64,000 nucleotides of DNA from Anseranas semipalmata. Its lineage: Eukaryota > Chordata > Aves > Anseriformes > Anseranatidae. The DNA lies in contig VXAA01004290.1 in the NCBI GenBank assembly GCA_013399115.1, forward strand, positions 96,411 through 160,410, in the 5' to 3' direction. The translations under genes and the position numbers were made by a program. Position 1 is the stretch's first letter; each line of letters starts with the position of its first letter. Positions 23,301 through 36,706 of the stretch are shown piece by piece. A model generated the notes under the pieces. It was not told where the DNA came from and did not search any database. It was given only the letters and a program-made list of their open reading frames with translations.

Positions 23301-26150
23301 AAAAAGCCAATTTCCCTGGTGAGGCACAGCTCCCATTAAGCCGTGTCCTAGGAGTCAGCTGTGGAAAAGTGCAGCCTCCAACATGCAAGAGGTAAGCCAA
23401 GTTAGAGGATCCGTCTCTGAAGCAGAGTTTAAAGGCACTAATCTATGTTTCAGGATTACTGTGATCTCAGTGCCACTGGGAGAAGATAAAGGGAAGTGGA
23501 GGTCAGAAGTTCATAAGTCAGTGCAAGCAACACTTGACTGATTTTCACCGAATTTCAGTGCTTTATATATTTAGTACAAAAATGACATTATTTGCACGAT
23601 CCTGCTTTTTCTTATTTTAGAAAGAGCAAAAAGACAGCAATCTTTCTAACCCCTAAAAAAATAGCAGCTACAACACCTCCTTCTCTACCCTTTTTTACCT
23701 AGGCACACAGTTGCCTTCAGCCACACCACCTCTTGGTGTGTCCTAGGTCTGGAGGCTACCTGGGAAAGAAAGATGGGAAGAGAGACAAGGTAGGCAGAGT
23801 GACTGCATGTGCTTGCACATGCTTTTAATGGAAGTACTGCTATGTTTAGCCTATAGCCAGTCCTCATCTGTTCTGTAGAACCAAGAGTCAGAGGACTGTC
23901 ATCCGCCTCATTCATCTCAATGGCAATTTAAGCTCTCAAGCCTGATTTACACATCAACATTGTTAATTATTTCATTGCTGAACATCTTAACAGAAAGAGC
24001 TCATTAATGGCTACATATTCTGTTCACTTGAAAGGACATCAATACCAACAGTGGAAGCAGAATACATTACCTAGACTAAACACCACAGCCACTTTGTATT
24101 AAAAAGAAAAAATGTTGCTCACAGATACCAAATGATGCTCATCTATTAAAGTTATCTGCCTTCACTGGTGCTTCGTGGAGTGCTGTAGAAGATCTACCCT
24201 ACTGAGTAAGACGCAGTCTTGGGATCCAGCACATTTTTGCTAATGGGATGACAATGTTTTCACTTGAGGTTTTCAATTATCCAAATAAGTCACTGAATTC
24301 TTTATGGCACTTAATATATTCAGATTTACATCTTCATTCCTGGAGACAGTCCCTTCAAATGAAGAGAACAACAGGATGTGACAGGTCTGAGCATACATTA
24401 TCTCTGTGTATTGTGCTTGTGAAATGCTAACTTAAATAATGTTAGTGACACTAAAATGTCTATAATCAGGCTTTAAAGCTAATTATCTATTAATATGAAT
24501 GGGAGCCATCCACATTTCTCTTGGTGCAACTGCTTCAGCACTGCTGAAGTCTCAGCAGTGTCATCCTCCCCAGACACCGCTGTCTCCGGAGCCAAACTAT
24601 GTTGCCCCAGGTCCTAAGCAGCTGCCAAAACACCACCACTGTGTCTAATGCCCAGGAAGGGCCACCACCACTTCAAGTGACTGCAAGCAGCCACAGCATC
24701 TGAAATGAGAGTAGCCTGGACTGCCCTGTGCTGGTGTTTAAAGCAGGAACCATCGGTGAGTCTGAAATCTGAAGTTTGCTAGACCAGGGCATGGCTGTTG
24801 CAAAGTCTTCCTGGCAGGTGCTCCCAGGCAGATCTGTGAAAGAACATTCAGAGGTTTACATAGGTGGAGCTCTAAAAATTGTGGGGAGTAGTAATATTGT
24901 GGGGAGTAAAATTAGTAAGATGGGAAGGAGCCTGGACTAGAGCAGCATAGGCAGGAGGTGGATTTATTCATGTCGGAGGAGAAGAGTTTTACCTAGCTTT
25001 GCAAAATACTTTTTCTTCTCCAGAACAGCCCCTATACAGGTAACCCAGTGGGATCTGAAGGATTCTTTTCCCAGAGAATAACAAGAATAATGTTCTTCAA
25101 CTGCATTACTTGTTTAGTCAATCATTTCCCATCACATCTTTGCTATATAACAAAAAAGCATTTGGCACTGGTGCTTTTTATTGAAAAAAATGTCCACCAT
25201 TCATAAAAGGAATGCTTTATTTAGGCTGCAACTTTCATTTTGAATAAACGTCTTGGCTTCACCCTGGCAATTGTCAAATTGTGGGAGATCTTATTCGTCA
25301 CAAAGTTGTGTTCTTTTAAGATTATCAGAGAAGGGAGAAACAGAGGTTATTGCTGGCCTGAGAACTGACTTAAAGCTGAGCACAAATCTCAGCTGAGCTT
25401 TGGATCTAATAGGAGAATTACTGAGAGCACAAGCTTTTGTAAAACTTGCGAAGACCAGTACAGTTCCAAGCTATGTGTGAGTGGCTCCCTTTTAACCTGC
25501 AAAAATGTAACCCGCTAAGACCTTGACCATTGCTGACTGACAAAAAATGCATGTCTTACGGGAGAGAGAGGGTTAACTGTGTTTTCCACTTGTTTCCAAA
25601 CTGAGCGAATCATATCCCAGTCCAAAGCCAAGCTCAGGGACATAACTGAACAAAACTTCATGAATCACAGCTTTTGTGATTCATTGCCTTCAACAATGCA
25701 AAACAGAGCTGTATTTAATGATGTTGGGAAACGGATCTGTTTGAATGGGACCAGCTGATGTAACATGTTGAAGGACTGTGTTGTGGCATGCAAGACAGGC
25801 ACCCAGGAATATTGAAACTGCAAACCTACAGTACAATGCAAACGCTGCATTAATACAGCTATGGATTCATGTGGATGTACTTCTCACTGTAGCTACATCA
25901 TCCACTTGGTTGCTGAAGGAGTCCTTCTTGTATAAACGAAGTCACAGGGGAGCATCAGTGAAAACCAGCACTTTTCTTGCCTACACTTATATGAAATGTC
26001 ACCTGTGCTTTATCTACGTAGAAGTATACCAGTCCGAACAATACATATAAATGCTATTTGTGTAATAAAGGCTTTGCAGATTGCTGATTACAAAGCAGCA
26101 AACAGCTGCTTTTATTATGGCCAAGAGAAGGAAATAAGAGAGCACTGAAT

Positions 26151-26153
<3 letters not shown>
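20390..26153. other. unique sequence, no gene recognised
   Basis: The patch at 20450-20900 is GC-richer. A minus-strand consensus donor at 20594 (GAAGAAG|GTGAGC) follows the triplets ATG AGG ATG GAG CGA AGA, but its frame does not join the next exon candidate. Local tandem duplications occur near 21172-21206 (AAGAAATGTTTTCA twice), 22320-22356 and 24879-24910 (ATTGTGGGGAGTA twice). No interspersed repeat was identified. Most of the block looks like intron. Confidence 0.45.

Positions 26154-26218
<65 letters not shown>
26154..26218 (+). repeat. 65-base poly(A) tract
   Basis: An uninterrupted run of 65 A. An AATAAA lies upstream at about 26063, some 90 bases before the tract, which is farther than a normal polyadenylation signal. 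The sequence upstream is closed in all frames. It could be the tail of a retrocopied RNA or a slippage-expanded homopolymer. CR1 does not make poly(A) tails, so it is not a CR1 end. The exact length is unreliable in any assembly. Confidence 0.95.
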
Positions 26219-26222
<4 letters not shown>

Positions 26223-28647
26223 ACATTTTTCTTTTGCAAATTCAGTTTAAAAATTCATTAAATTCATAATATTAGATCCAAGTTTTCCTACATCAGATTT
26301 TGATAGAATTTGAATTAGGATTCATATTAATATCTGTGCTTTGCTCCATGGGACTAAATAGGAATCCAGAGTCCAAACCATTCTGAATTTAGTGGAAATT
26401 GAGGTACACGTGAATTCAGAGTTATAGTCACAATGACTGTAAAGTCAGAAGTAATCAGTACAATGAGCTAGTCTAGTACAACTAGTACAATGACGCAACT
26501 ACACAACCTTGTCAGGGTTATTGGTGCCTCACCTCCTCATCTTTGACATCTTTTCATAGGCGTTCTTGAGTTTAGGATTTCAAGTAATGGAAAATCCACC
26601 CTTCCTTATATGAGTTATGTGTTTAACTTTTTTTTTTCTGTTTTGTTTTTTTTTCTTCTTCTTATTGATTGTTTTTGCTTGGTCTTCCAGTCATAAGATA
26701 CTTTTACGTCTTTTCTTTGAAGAGCTCTGTATCACAAATAGCTGCTCCACCAGGGAGGTGTTTGTAGCCAATGGTCAAGTTGCCTCTCAAACTCATTTTT
26801 GATTAAGTCATCATACTCTTTGACATCTTTCACTGAGGGTTCAACAATCTTGCATTTAGCACAAGGAAAAAACACACACATAGTTCCTACAAAGTAGCAA
26901 ATAATGGTAAAAATTTGAGCACTTGCAGTTGCCTGATGGTTCCGTGTATCTGCATCCTAAATCAGGTTCACAAAAAAAAAAAAAACAAAAAAAAAAACCA
27001 CCTTAATTAACATTAGCTGGGCTTTCCAAAATAAGGCAAAATGTTACAGAAATGGATTTCATGTCTAAATTAGCAAAAATAGGATTCACTGACATTTATC
27101 TCTTTTTATGTAGATTTTAGTGGATCAATCTAAACAGTATAATTTAACCATCAAAAATAATCTAATGCATCGTATCCTATAACAAAGGTGATAAACTGTG
27201 CCTGAAGTAATTTTCAGTGAGTAAACTCTCTTAAGCAAAAAAGTAGCTGTATGCAGAGCTGACACGAAGCCCAGCATGAGTGGGGTATGTTGATTAGAGA
27301 GCATAGAGCTTCCACAGGTTCACAAGGTCTGTCAGAGTTGTGAATATCTTCCAAGGTTCACAATATATTTCCCTTTTTTTCCAGAAATCAGCCTGGCAGT
27401 GTCATAAGACTAGACTTTCTGGACTTTGCTGGCTCTAACCGGAGCAGAGTCATTCAGTTGTACATTATCCTGGTCTCATCCACAGACAATGAGTGCAGGG
27501 AAATGAATGTTAACTGAATTTACTTCAGGTTTGGTTTAAGATTTGGGCAAAGGTTGCGGTCAGTTCTCACTTTGTCTGAACTAGTTCTCTGCCCTGGGTG
27601 TTAAAGCCTCAGAAATAATCAGTGACCCTTGCGTGCTCCCAGTTTACTTTGAACTGTTTCTGGCCTGACCAAGGAGCATTTTTCCATGGATGAGCAAGTA
27701 AGATGTCTCAGCAACAAAAACCTGCCTACAGTGACGGTTGTCATTCGCTGGCTGTTCCAGTCGTATAACACATATTGTCATGGAGAAGGCAGATTGGTTG
27801 TTTCAGATTTTGTTTCAGACACTACATGCACTTACTCTGTAGGCAGTTTACTGATCCTTTAGACTATATCTTTACTCTATCCTAGGCAGTAGAAAACTAG
27901 TTGCAATATTGTACTGTTCTCTCTATTTTTCTATATGTGGGAAGAAATAAAATCAGCGACCACTTGTGCAGTGACGGATGCCTTCCACAAGCCAGAGATG
28001 ATTGGTAATCCATGCAATCTTGAAGTACTGCACCCATGGATTAATTGGATAATTATGTCCATTTTACAGATGGAAAATCTAAATAACAAAGAGGTTGAAG
28101 ACTTGTTCAAACTTAAATCCTAGTCCAAAGGATCTGGAAGAGACTCTAGTTCCCAATCCTCCAACTAGTTTTCATGATTAAGTGATACCTCATAATACAT
28201 TCTTATGTAAATATGACAGTCAGCTTACACATACAGTGGGTTTTAAGCCAGTGGAGAAGCCCTATTTCTTCTGCATGTTTTCTTGATGCTCATCAAGCAC
28301 CCAGGATTCCTTTTTCCAAGGCTTGTGGTTTTGCCATGTCTTCAAATACAAATACAAATACAAATAAACTGAACTCAGTTAAGAGAGACAGTGGATCTCA
28401 TAAATCCCCCTAACAGGACTAACAAGCCCTTTATGTATATGGAGCTTGCTCAGAAACAGGGGTGAATTACTCAGGAACAGAGCTAAATTTGTCTCTGAAT
28501 GGTTACTTCTATTGTAGCACAAGTCCAGGTCTTTGCCACTTAGTGAGAAGAGGTGAAGGAGAATGGCTTCAGTTGTGTGCTGGACCCACACTGAGCCAGC
28601 TGTGGTTTGCAGCTGTTGAAAGAAACAGGAATGAATTATCTAAGGGG
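26219..28647. other. unique AT-rich DNA with short simple repeats
   Basis: It contains T-rich tracts near 26630-26660, an A/CA-rich tract at about 26970-26998 and an AAATAC hexamer repeat at 28344-28367. No gene, LTR or CR1 piece was recognised. Confidence 0.5.
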
Positions 28648-29100
28648 TGCTGTGGGTTGTACAGGCCTTCCTTAGGCTGGTAGTGGCCAGGTTTCCAATT
28701 CTAACCCCAAATGCCACCATGGCCTAACCCCTTCATGACACCTAGCCCTATGCAGTGCCTATGCAAGCAGTGGTGGGGAGCTCTCTACAGACATCTCAAT
28801 CCCTGCGTACCAGGACGCTGGCTGGTACAGAGAGGAGGAAATCCATCCTATAATCTTCATTGAAATACAAATGTGTTTATACAGAAAGAGGAGTATAAAA
28901 GGTGAGGAGAGTGGAGGGGCAGACAACTACCTTGGCCCACCAGAAGCAAGAGCACAGTGTGCTCATCAACTTTCCTGCTGGATCCAGACTTCCATTTACA
29001 TTGCCTGAGAAGTATATATCCTGAGGAAACCTAACGGACTTTGCTATAGGGACAGCTTAGATGTCCTATTAACTTTGAAGTGATGATATTTTTATAGCAC
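28648..29100 (+). mobile_element. putative solo LTR of an endogenous retrovirus (ERVL-like)
   Basis: A block beginning TGCTGTGGGTTGTACAGG has an LTR-like layout: a GC-richer upstream half, a clear TATA box (TATAAAA at 28894-28900, in a GAGTATAAAAGG context) and a G-rich leader about 25-40 bases downstream. Then follows a segment with 'ccagaagcaagagcac', 'ctcatcaactttcctg' and 'ggatccagacttcc'. Its layout recalls avian ERVL LTRs. No gag, pol or env frame flanks it, so it would be a solo LTR left by recombination. The 3' boundary is uncertain, and I could not find a clean 4-6 base target duplication. The alternative is a host TATA promoter. Not coding. Confidence 0.35.
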
Positions 29101-31521
29101 TCTAGTTCAATGTCATGTCAGCAAGGTCAAGAACATATTTTTATAACAAAAGTCTATCTGTTGTGCATGAATTAACAGGCCACACTTATGTCTGATCTTT
29201 TTTCCTTAGTACCTGATTGTTCTTTCCTCCACTTTACCTGCTAAGGAATCATTTGACCTGAAAATAAAAATGAAATGAGGCTCATTAGAAGCAATGAGTT
29301 TTTGGAGGATGACTGTCTACCTGTGCTATACTTTAAATCATATTTCCATTAATTTCTGACAGTTCAATGACATAGGAAGGAACTGATCCTGTTCTCTGTT
29401 TAAGACAATGGAAAATATCACTCTATCTTCAGGGACAGAAAGATCACCTCTTGGGGAAAAGAAAAATGAAAGGACACATTCTTGCTGGCACAGGCTATAG
29501 CTTCATTCATGGTGAGTGTGAAAAATCAATTGACATTTTGGCTGCCTGACCTCTGTTACAAACATCTGCGGGGAAAGAAAGCAAATTAGCAAAATGTGTC
29601 CTTTTTTCCATGGGTTCATTTAAGGTTGCAATGCTAGTTGTATGTGTGTGCAGAGGAAGAAATGAAGCAAAGCTTTATTTCCATCACTACAGTCAAGCTG
29701 AATGGGGGATATAAATGGATGTCTACGTAATGCCAGTGCTGTGTATTGTGTGTGTTCAAAACTTGAAATGGATTTGTGTGCAACTATGACAAGCCCATGT
29801 TATCCTACACCCACATTTTGCAAGAGGTGGTGGAGGTGGAGTGATACTGGCCTGATAATGAGGGCAGTGATTGCTGTTTGCTATTTAGAAACAGGAACAG
29901 AAACTGAAATAACTTGAGCAAATAAAAGTGCTTAGGCTATGGCTACATCAGGGGCATGATTAGCTCTTATCAATGTGTTTCTTTTAGCTCTCCTGACAGG
30001 AGCCAAAAGTGGCTGGGTCACTCATGTGGGTTAGAGTTAGATGAACTCTGTATGCAACATATGTCCCCTGCATCAGACCCAGCCTGTGATATCCTTTGAG
30101 TGACTTCAGTACGGGCTCACCCAGCGTTAGCGATACTGGGATCATTTTCCAACACCTTCCTGAGTTTGGCTTGCCAGGAAGCGTAGGTGCCCCACATCCT
30201 ATCCTTCCCTGCTCTTGCTGTCAGCTACCCCAGTTCCAACACAACACATACGTACGTTAGCGTAAGCATGCATGTTGGCATTAAGACATGTTTTGGGGAT
30301 ATTGCTGGTAAAGATAAACTCTAAAACGGTATTCTACCCCAGAAATAAATTAAGGGACTCAAGCTGTAAAGTTCTATATAAACATAGTTCTTATCTGGAT
30401 TGATGTTGTTTACACTGGCCAGCCATGCAGCAATATCCAGTTAGGCTGGAACCTTCCTTAAATTGAATTAAAATCCAATTTCTTTGCTCTAGTTTCTTCT
30501 CACAAGATGGGCTTTAAGGTAGGAATGAATAGGTCCTGTGTTCTCCACTGTGGTCCTTGCAGTCTGGCTTAGCATTTGCAAAAGGTCTTTTTTTTTCTGA
30601 ACACTTCACAGTTTCATATTGATAGTGTGATTATTAACAAGACTTGATCTTGCACAAAACGACTGCCAGATGATGGCCAAAGGTTCGACGTAAATGTTCA
30701 GGAGTGTTTAATATGCAACTACTTGCATGTTTCCTGACCATATGTGTTGGTCCTTAGCCTCTGCTGCTGTGGACTGTCTTTAGCCATGGGTCTTGAGGAA
30801 TAAGGGAAGAACAAGGGACATTTCACTGTTTATTGCAAAACATAAAATGACCAGAACTGGTCCTCTGGATGTGTTTATACTTTCTCTTCCAACTCTATCT
30901 CTAGTCGTAGCACCAAGAAAAAGGGGACTTGTCCCACTGGAAAATATTTCCACAGTAATAAGTGTAAACAGTCATTGCAGCTCTGGAAGGCAGTTGCTCC
31001 TGCTTTCACAGTACAACTATTTGCTTGCATTCAGAGTTACATAATCCGATATGGGAGTGGTGGTTGTTTGTGTGCTCCTTCATAGCTGTGTACCTCTCTG
31101 CTGCAAAAGAAGGTCCCCAGTTGTGCTTAGAGAGTCAGAGATTCAGTTTTTCCATTCCTTTAAGGGACGCGTAGCGTGCAGGTGGTCTTTCCAGCTGTCC
31201 ACAAAACTTTAAAGCAGATATAGCCCAACCAGTCTTCCATCATTATCATTGAGGTTTTCAGTAGGATTAATTGATTTATGAATCGTGGCTTTGCTCCAAG
31301 AAGAGCCTATGTTTCTCCCCTAAAATAACTGAAACAGCATTCTTAGTGAAATGATAAAATATGATCCTAACCCACCCAAATATGGCAACAATCAAGCTGG
31401 AGCCAAACAGATTTTGAGTGAAAATGTGACAGAATTGAACAAGTCAGTTATCATCAGCCTCACCACAAGGCTGCTGCCAAGACACAGAAGATTCAAAACT
31501 AACATACACAGCAGTTTCACT

Positions 31522-31550
31522 GAAAGAAAAAGAAAGAAAGAAAAGAAAAA
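31522..31550 (+). repeat. (GAAA)n microsatellite
   Basis: Imperfect GAAA/GAAAA units in a purine tract. Confidence 0.85.
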
Positions 31551-33548
31551 TGTTCCATGAAGGCACCAGGCACAGTTCTTTTTTTCCCTAAATTTCCTTA
31601 CAAAACTAAGAAATGGACAACATCTTCTAAAGATGTGCTGACAGCTGGCTAGGGAAACTGGCATAGACTTCTATATCTGTATATATTCCTATAGGTCTTA
31701 TTTCCAACCTTCCCAGTATTGGTGGAATGAAATGCAAGGAAGAGTCAGGCTCTGAATGAAATACATGGCACTGATACAATCTGAGTTTTATAGTGAGAGA
31801 CTTGGGGAGTATCCAAATCACTTTTTTTCTGTGCTCCTCCAGTTTAGCAGTCTTCAGTATGTGCAAATATAGTAAAAACACATTCACAGCCTATAGCAGC
31901 CCTGTAGCTATAAGAGGACAAAAGGGCTAAAGGTTGCAAACACTGCCACCGTAGGCAAGCCTGGGAGGACAAGCAGGATCCAGATCTGTCTGCAGAGTAT
32001 CTTCTGAATTGGGTGTGAAATGCCCCTCCAACGCAGAGGCAAAGCCCTGAACTGCGAGTAGCTCAGGAAATGGCCAGTTTGCAGTTGGGTTTCATGTTCC
32101 AGTTGTGTCCATTAATGCACATGGGGTCCTACAAGAGTCACACCATGAAGGAGGAACCAGTTAAGCATAACAACCTTTTGTTGGTGTATCAGTATCTTCC
32201 AGGCATTAAAACCCAGCTACTTATTTTCAAAGAGTCCTCCCAAAACTGTAGAGTGTGGAAAGTTACTGCACAGCTGAAATGCGAAGTGATATCCTGAACG
32301 TGTGATGTGTCAACAGCCATACAACCTGTGATAAGAACTTTGCTTGTCGAACTGTAATGTCAGCCCCATTTCACGTGGCTTTCAGAAGCTGGTGTGATAA
32401 CAAAAACTCTGGTCTTCTTGCATGAGGAGCACGCATGCAGCTTCTGCTCTGCAGTTGACACAGTATTGGCAGAAATTTTTCCACTTCCTCTTCAGGACAA
32501 AATTACATTGACCAAAGTTGAAGTATTTGAAAAGCATTCCCTCTTCCCCCCAAATGCAGTTACTGTATTGTCTAAAGGGAATATGAACCAAAAGAAGTCA
32601 GTGAAAACTAGTTACAACAAAATAACTTCACTGTAGAATACATGCTCCCTTTTCATAGTATTGTCCTGTGCACTTCTAGGAATGACATGATACACTGAGA
32701 ATATTTCCCTGAAAAATTTATAATCCCTGCAGGTCACTATTGAATAGCTTCAATTCCACCTTTTAAAAAGGAGGTATTATGAGACATAATGAGCAATAGT
32801 TCCTACAAGCACTAACAGCTCTGAGTGCCCCAGTTTCTGAGATCCTGGCTTGGGATCCTGCACAGATCCCTGGCACACGAGGGGTGTTTTTTGGTCCCTT
32901 TCTGCAATGTTTTTAAAGTACAGCTCAGTGCGTGTGTGCCCAAGAGCAAAATTGCCTAAAATTGCAGGTCACTTCTGACAACTTAGCCAATATCATTGTA
33001 CATAATCAGATCAAACATTTATATAAAATACTAATTTGACATGTTTTGTATATAATAAGCATAGTTTACTCACACATTGATTTTTTTTAAAAAGCCACCT
33101 TCAGAGAGATCTGAAAAACTTGTAGCATTTCAGCGATGTGAAAGCAAAGCTAAATACAAATGGAATGGAAACTCCAGACTTTCAATTCTGACAAAAAACA
33201 ACTGGTGACTGAAATAAGGTACACAGAATTCTGAAATTATTCCAGTTATAGTAATTGGATTTTAAAGATACTTTTCTTTTTAGATATATGATATTTATCT
33301 TGACAGAGTCTTACTCAAGAGGTTCATTGTTTCATGCTTTTCCCTTTGGTGCTTTGAAAAGAAAGCAAGTTTGTTCTTTTCATCTGTAGCCATTCCTTCA
33401 GTAGCTGTCATTTATTATGTAAAAAAAAAGAATTTTGTTGCATTTCTGTATGCATTTGGCTGTGCGTGCGGCTATATTTTTTTTTCGGTAGATGTATCTT
33501 GGAGTTAGGAGAATTGTTTTGATGAAAAGGCAGCCTTTTAAGTTGAAA

Positions 33549-33572
33549 TCTCTCTCTCTCTCTCTCTCTCTC
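33549..33572 (+). repeat. (TC)12 microsatellite
   Basis: Twelve perfect TC units. Confidence 0.95.
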
Positions 33573-36500
33573 AAAAAGCCTTGGTTACTGTGGGCTCAAT
33601 TAAAAGAAAAAAAATGGGGGGGGGGATCTGTTGGCATTAGTTATCTAACTCCTTCCTTTTAAGAGTGTTTTTTGAAAAGCATCTGAAGGACAGCAATCCC
33701 TGTTTTAATCTAATAACTCAGGGCTGAATACAAATGCTCCAGTTGTGACAGGTCTTGGTTTAATTTCTTTTTCCTAGCAAAATCAAATCTGTTTCTCCCA
33801 CTTCCCATGAGACTGCCTGAATTAGAGATAGTTACCTGTTGTTAAAAACCTGGCCAGTCTCAAGTATCAGACCTTTGAGAAGTAGACAGGAGACATAGGT
33901 TTCCTTCTCATCCACACCAGTGTGCTTTGTCCAGCAACTGTTTAACATAGAAATAATCCTTGCAGCAGTAAGTAGAGCCCAGGAATCCCCCACCCTGGAA
34001 GAGTATTCAAGCAGGCTGCTACTGGATTTTGTGTGTGCTTTTACAGAGTAACACAGCTGCAAAAAGAGACACTAACAGGAGGTATTAAATCCTCCATTTT
34101 CACCTAAACAAGCTTATTACTGAATAGTGATTTGCCAGTGTGGAGGTGTTTGTGTTCCCCTCCTATGGGACCCAAAATGGTATCTAAATTCCAGTCTCAG
34201 ACTTGCAGTGTTGGAAACTTTCAGCAGTAATATATGGGAGGTACCTGCTCATAACAGCTCTTCCTCTTATCTGTCAAGGACAAGAGTGAATACTACTGCA
34301 TTCTCTTCGAGAGCATTTTTGCATGCTAATCCTTCCTCATGGTTTGGGGAAATACATCTATCCCCTTTTTGTGTTTTCTACTTGCTTGCTCAGCACCTAA
34401 TTCTGTCTCTTGTAAGATAGAAGATTTAGGTATTTAACTGTAGGCAATGGTTTCTGCTCCAGAAGATGGGTGTTGTAATCAGGTGCTATCACACCCTTCT
34501 TAAAACGTTTATTGGTTTTCTCACTTTTTTTTTTTTTTAAGCTGTCCCTAAAGTCATTTATCTACAAAGAATAAAAAAATCTTTGTTACATGGGAAAGCA
34601 AAAGTCATATGGTTTCACCTGACGCCTCCCCACTAAGGATTTCTTAATTGGAAAGCTTTGGATTCATTTTCAGTTCCTTAAAACTAGTAATTTCTAAACA
34701 TTTCTAAAGCCCCATAGGCGTGACTCCTGGCTCAAGACTCAAATGTCTTTTAAAGAGGTCATGTGGGATGACACTCCTACAAAGCTCTTTGTCAGAAAAA
34801 CATTGTACTTTTTTCTCCAAAATTAATTACCCAACCTATGCAAAACCAGTAGAGGATGTTAAAACCAGTGCCTTCTTTGCTAGTAAGGCTCCAATATAAT
34901 TCTGAAACAGTGTGTTATGAGTCCTGAGCATTTATGTTGGTTTGTTTTAATGATAATGTCAATAGGGTATGATATAACATAGCCGTGGAAACTCTTTGTG
35001 TAGCTGCACTGCTGTTTTGGAAATAATTATCTTTCCGTTAATGCAAATGGTTGACAAAGTTGATTTATCTTGCCTTTCTCAAATCTAGAGAGTGCATTAC
35101 TCTTTCTTTAAAAGAAACTTAAAACATTCTGTACTGACTACTTGGGGGAGTGAAGATTTCAGAAAATGGAAAGGGGGTAATTGGATACAGAGCAAGTACA
35201 CTGTATTAGACAAGAGACACTGAGGAGTCCTGGGATCTGGGAATTGCATTAAATTACCTTAAATGAGCATCATCCACTGTATTAACTAACATTATAATAG
35301 GATTTACAGAATGCATGACTTTACTACAGAGGTATCAGCCAATTATAACCTCTCAAAGTGGTGAAATCTAAATAAAAGGTTATCTGGAAGACAGAAAAGT
35401 AGTGATACTTACCTATAAACTGCAAAGGAATGCAATAGCTACAATGCTAACAGTAAGATGAAAACAAAATTATTCACTGTGTTACTCATACTGATCAAGA
35501 CACTTTGGATGTCTTGTGATATTTGTGGCTTCTTGGGTTAGACAGACAGATGTATATAGAGTAGCTGGAGGAAGAAACAAACCTTTATGGAACATGTTTG
35601 GGTCAGAGATGTATTTCTTTAGAGGGAAATGACCTATGAGACTTTCTCTTGTTGATCCTCAAAAGTACAGTCTAGGCATGCCATGAAATGACCCAGGGCG
35701 AGGAGGAAGGGACTCAAACTGGCCCGAGGAGGTGCTCTTTAGCAGGGAGGAAGTCCAGCAGACTTCAGCTCACGCCTCCTCTCCAAGCAGTCCTGGTGAC
35801 ATGGCCCTGGCCCCGGCCAGGTGGCACAGGTCACCTTGCAGATGGTTCTGCCCTTGTGTCCCCCTTCACTCTGTGCAAACCCTGACTCCCTGACCATGTT
35901 ATAATATGGCTTATTGGTCCCTTGATAGATGGGACTGAATTTTGTTTTAAGTACTTCCTAGCTAGCACTCAGCTATTTTACTGACCCAGTCTTTAGCTGC
36001 CTGGAATTGGTCTTACATATGCGTATATGAGAGAGTTGTTTTATCTTCAGTGCCTTTACTCTTTAGGAGAGGAGTATTAATTGCCTGCCACATTGCTTTT
36101 ATGACCTTGTTACACAATGCAACAGACTCCTTTATTTATCTTGTATGTAGCACTGAATTATCTTCAAAATGAGCTGTTAGAGGCAATGGTTACAAGATGG
36201 GCAATAAACAGATTAGAATCAAACTCCAATAGATGAGTGCAACTCCAGTCATCTCCACTAAATACAGCCTTTGAAGACCAAATGGATGTAACACAGTGTT
36301 AGGCAGTCAGAAATATGTTCTTTCCAAACAAACAGCTTTTTGACTGGTTTTGTTCACCTTCTTCTTTAGCATCAGGTACTAAATATTGCCAGAAGCAAGA
36401 TTCTGAAGAAATAAAGAACATTGTTCCATTCTGGTTACCAAATCTCTTGACCTCACCACTTGCTCAGAAATGCACCTTGACTGTCCTGCATGACAGGACA

Positions 36501-36685
36501 AAACTAAACAGAAATCTGGCATGCTGTGTCTGCCCAGATTCCTCACAGTCACTGTGCTGTGCTTTTGCTGGTTACTACCACTGATGGAGCAACGGATACT
36601 TTTCTCTGGCCTCTCTGTTAGCAAAGTTGTTTGGATCTCTGAATGGAAAAGGTGCTAGATAAGCACCGGGTTTAAAAAAATAAAC

Positions 36686-36706
36686 AGAGAGAGAGAGAGA
36701 GAGAGA
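36686..36706 (+). repeat. (AG)n microsatellite
   Basis: About ten perfect AG units. Confidence 0.95.

Noticed and set aside
26014..26239. Poly-Phe open frames on the minus strand
   Set aside because: Translation of the 65-base A tract.
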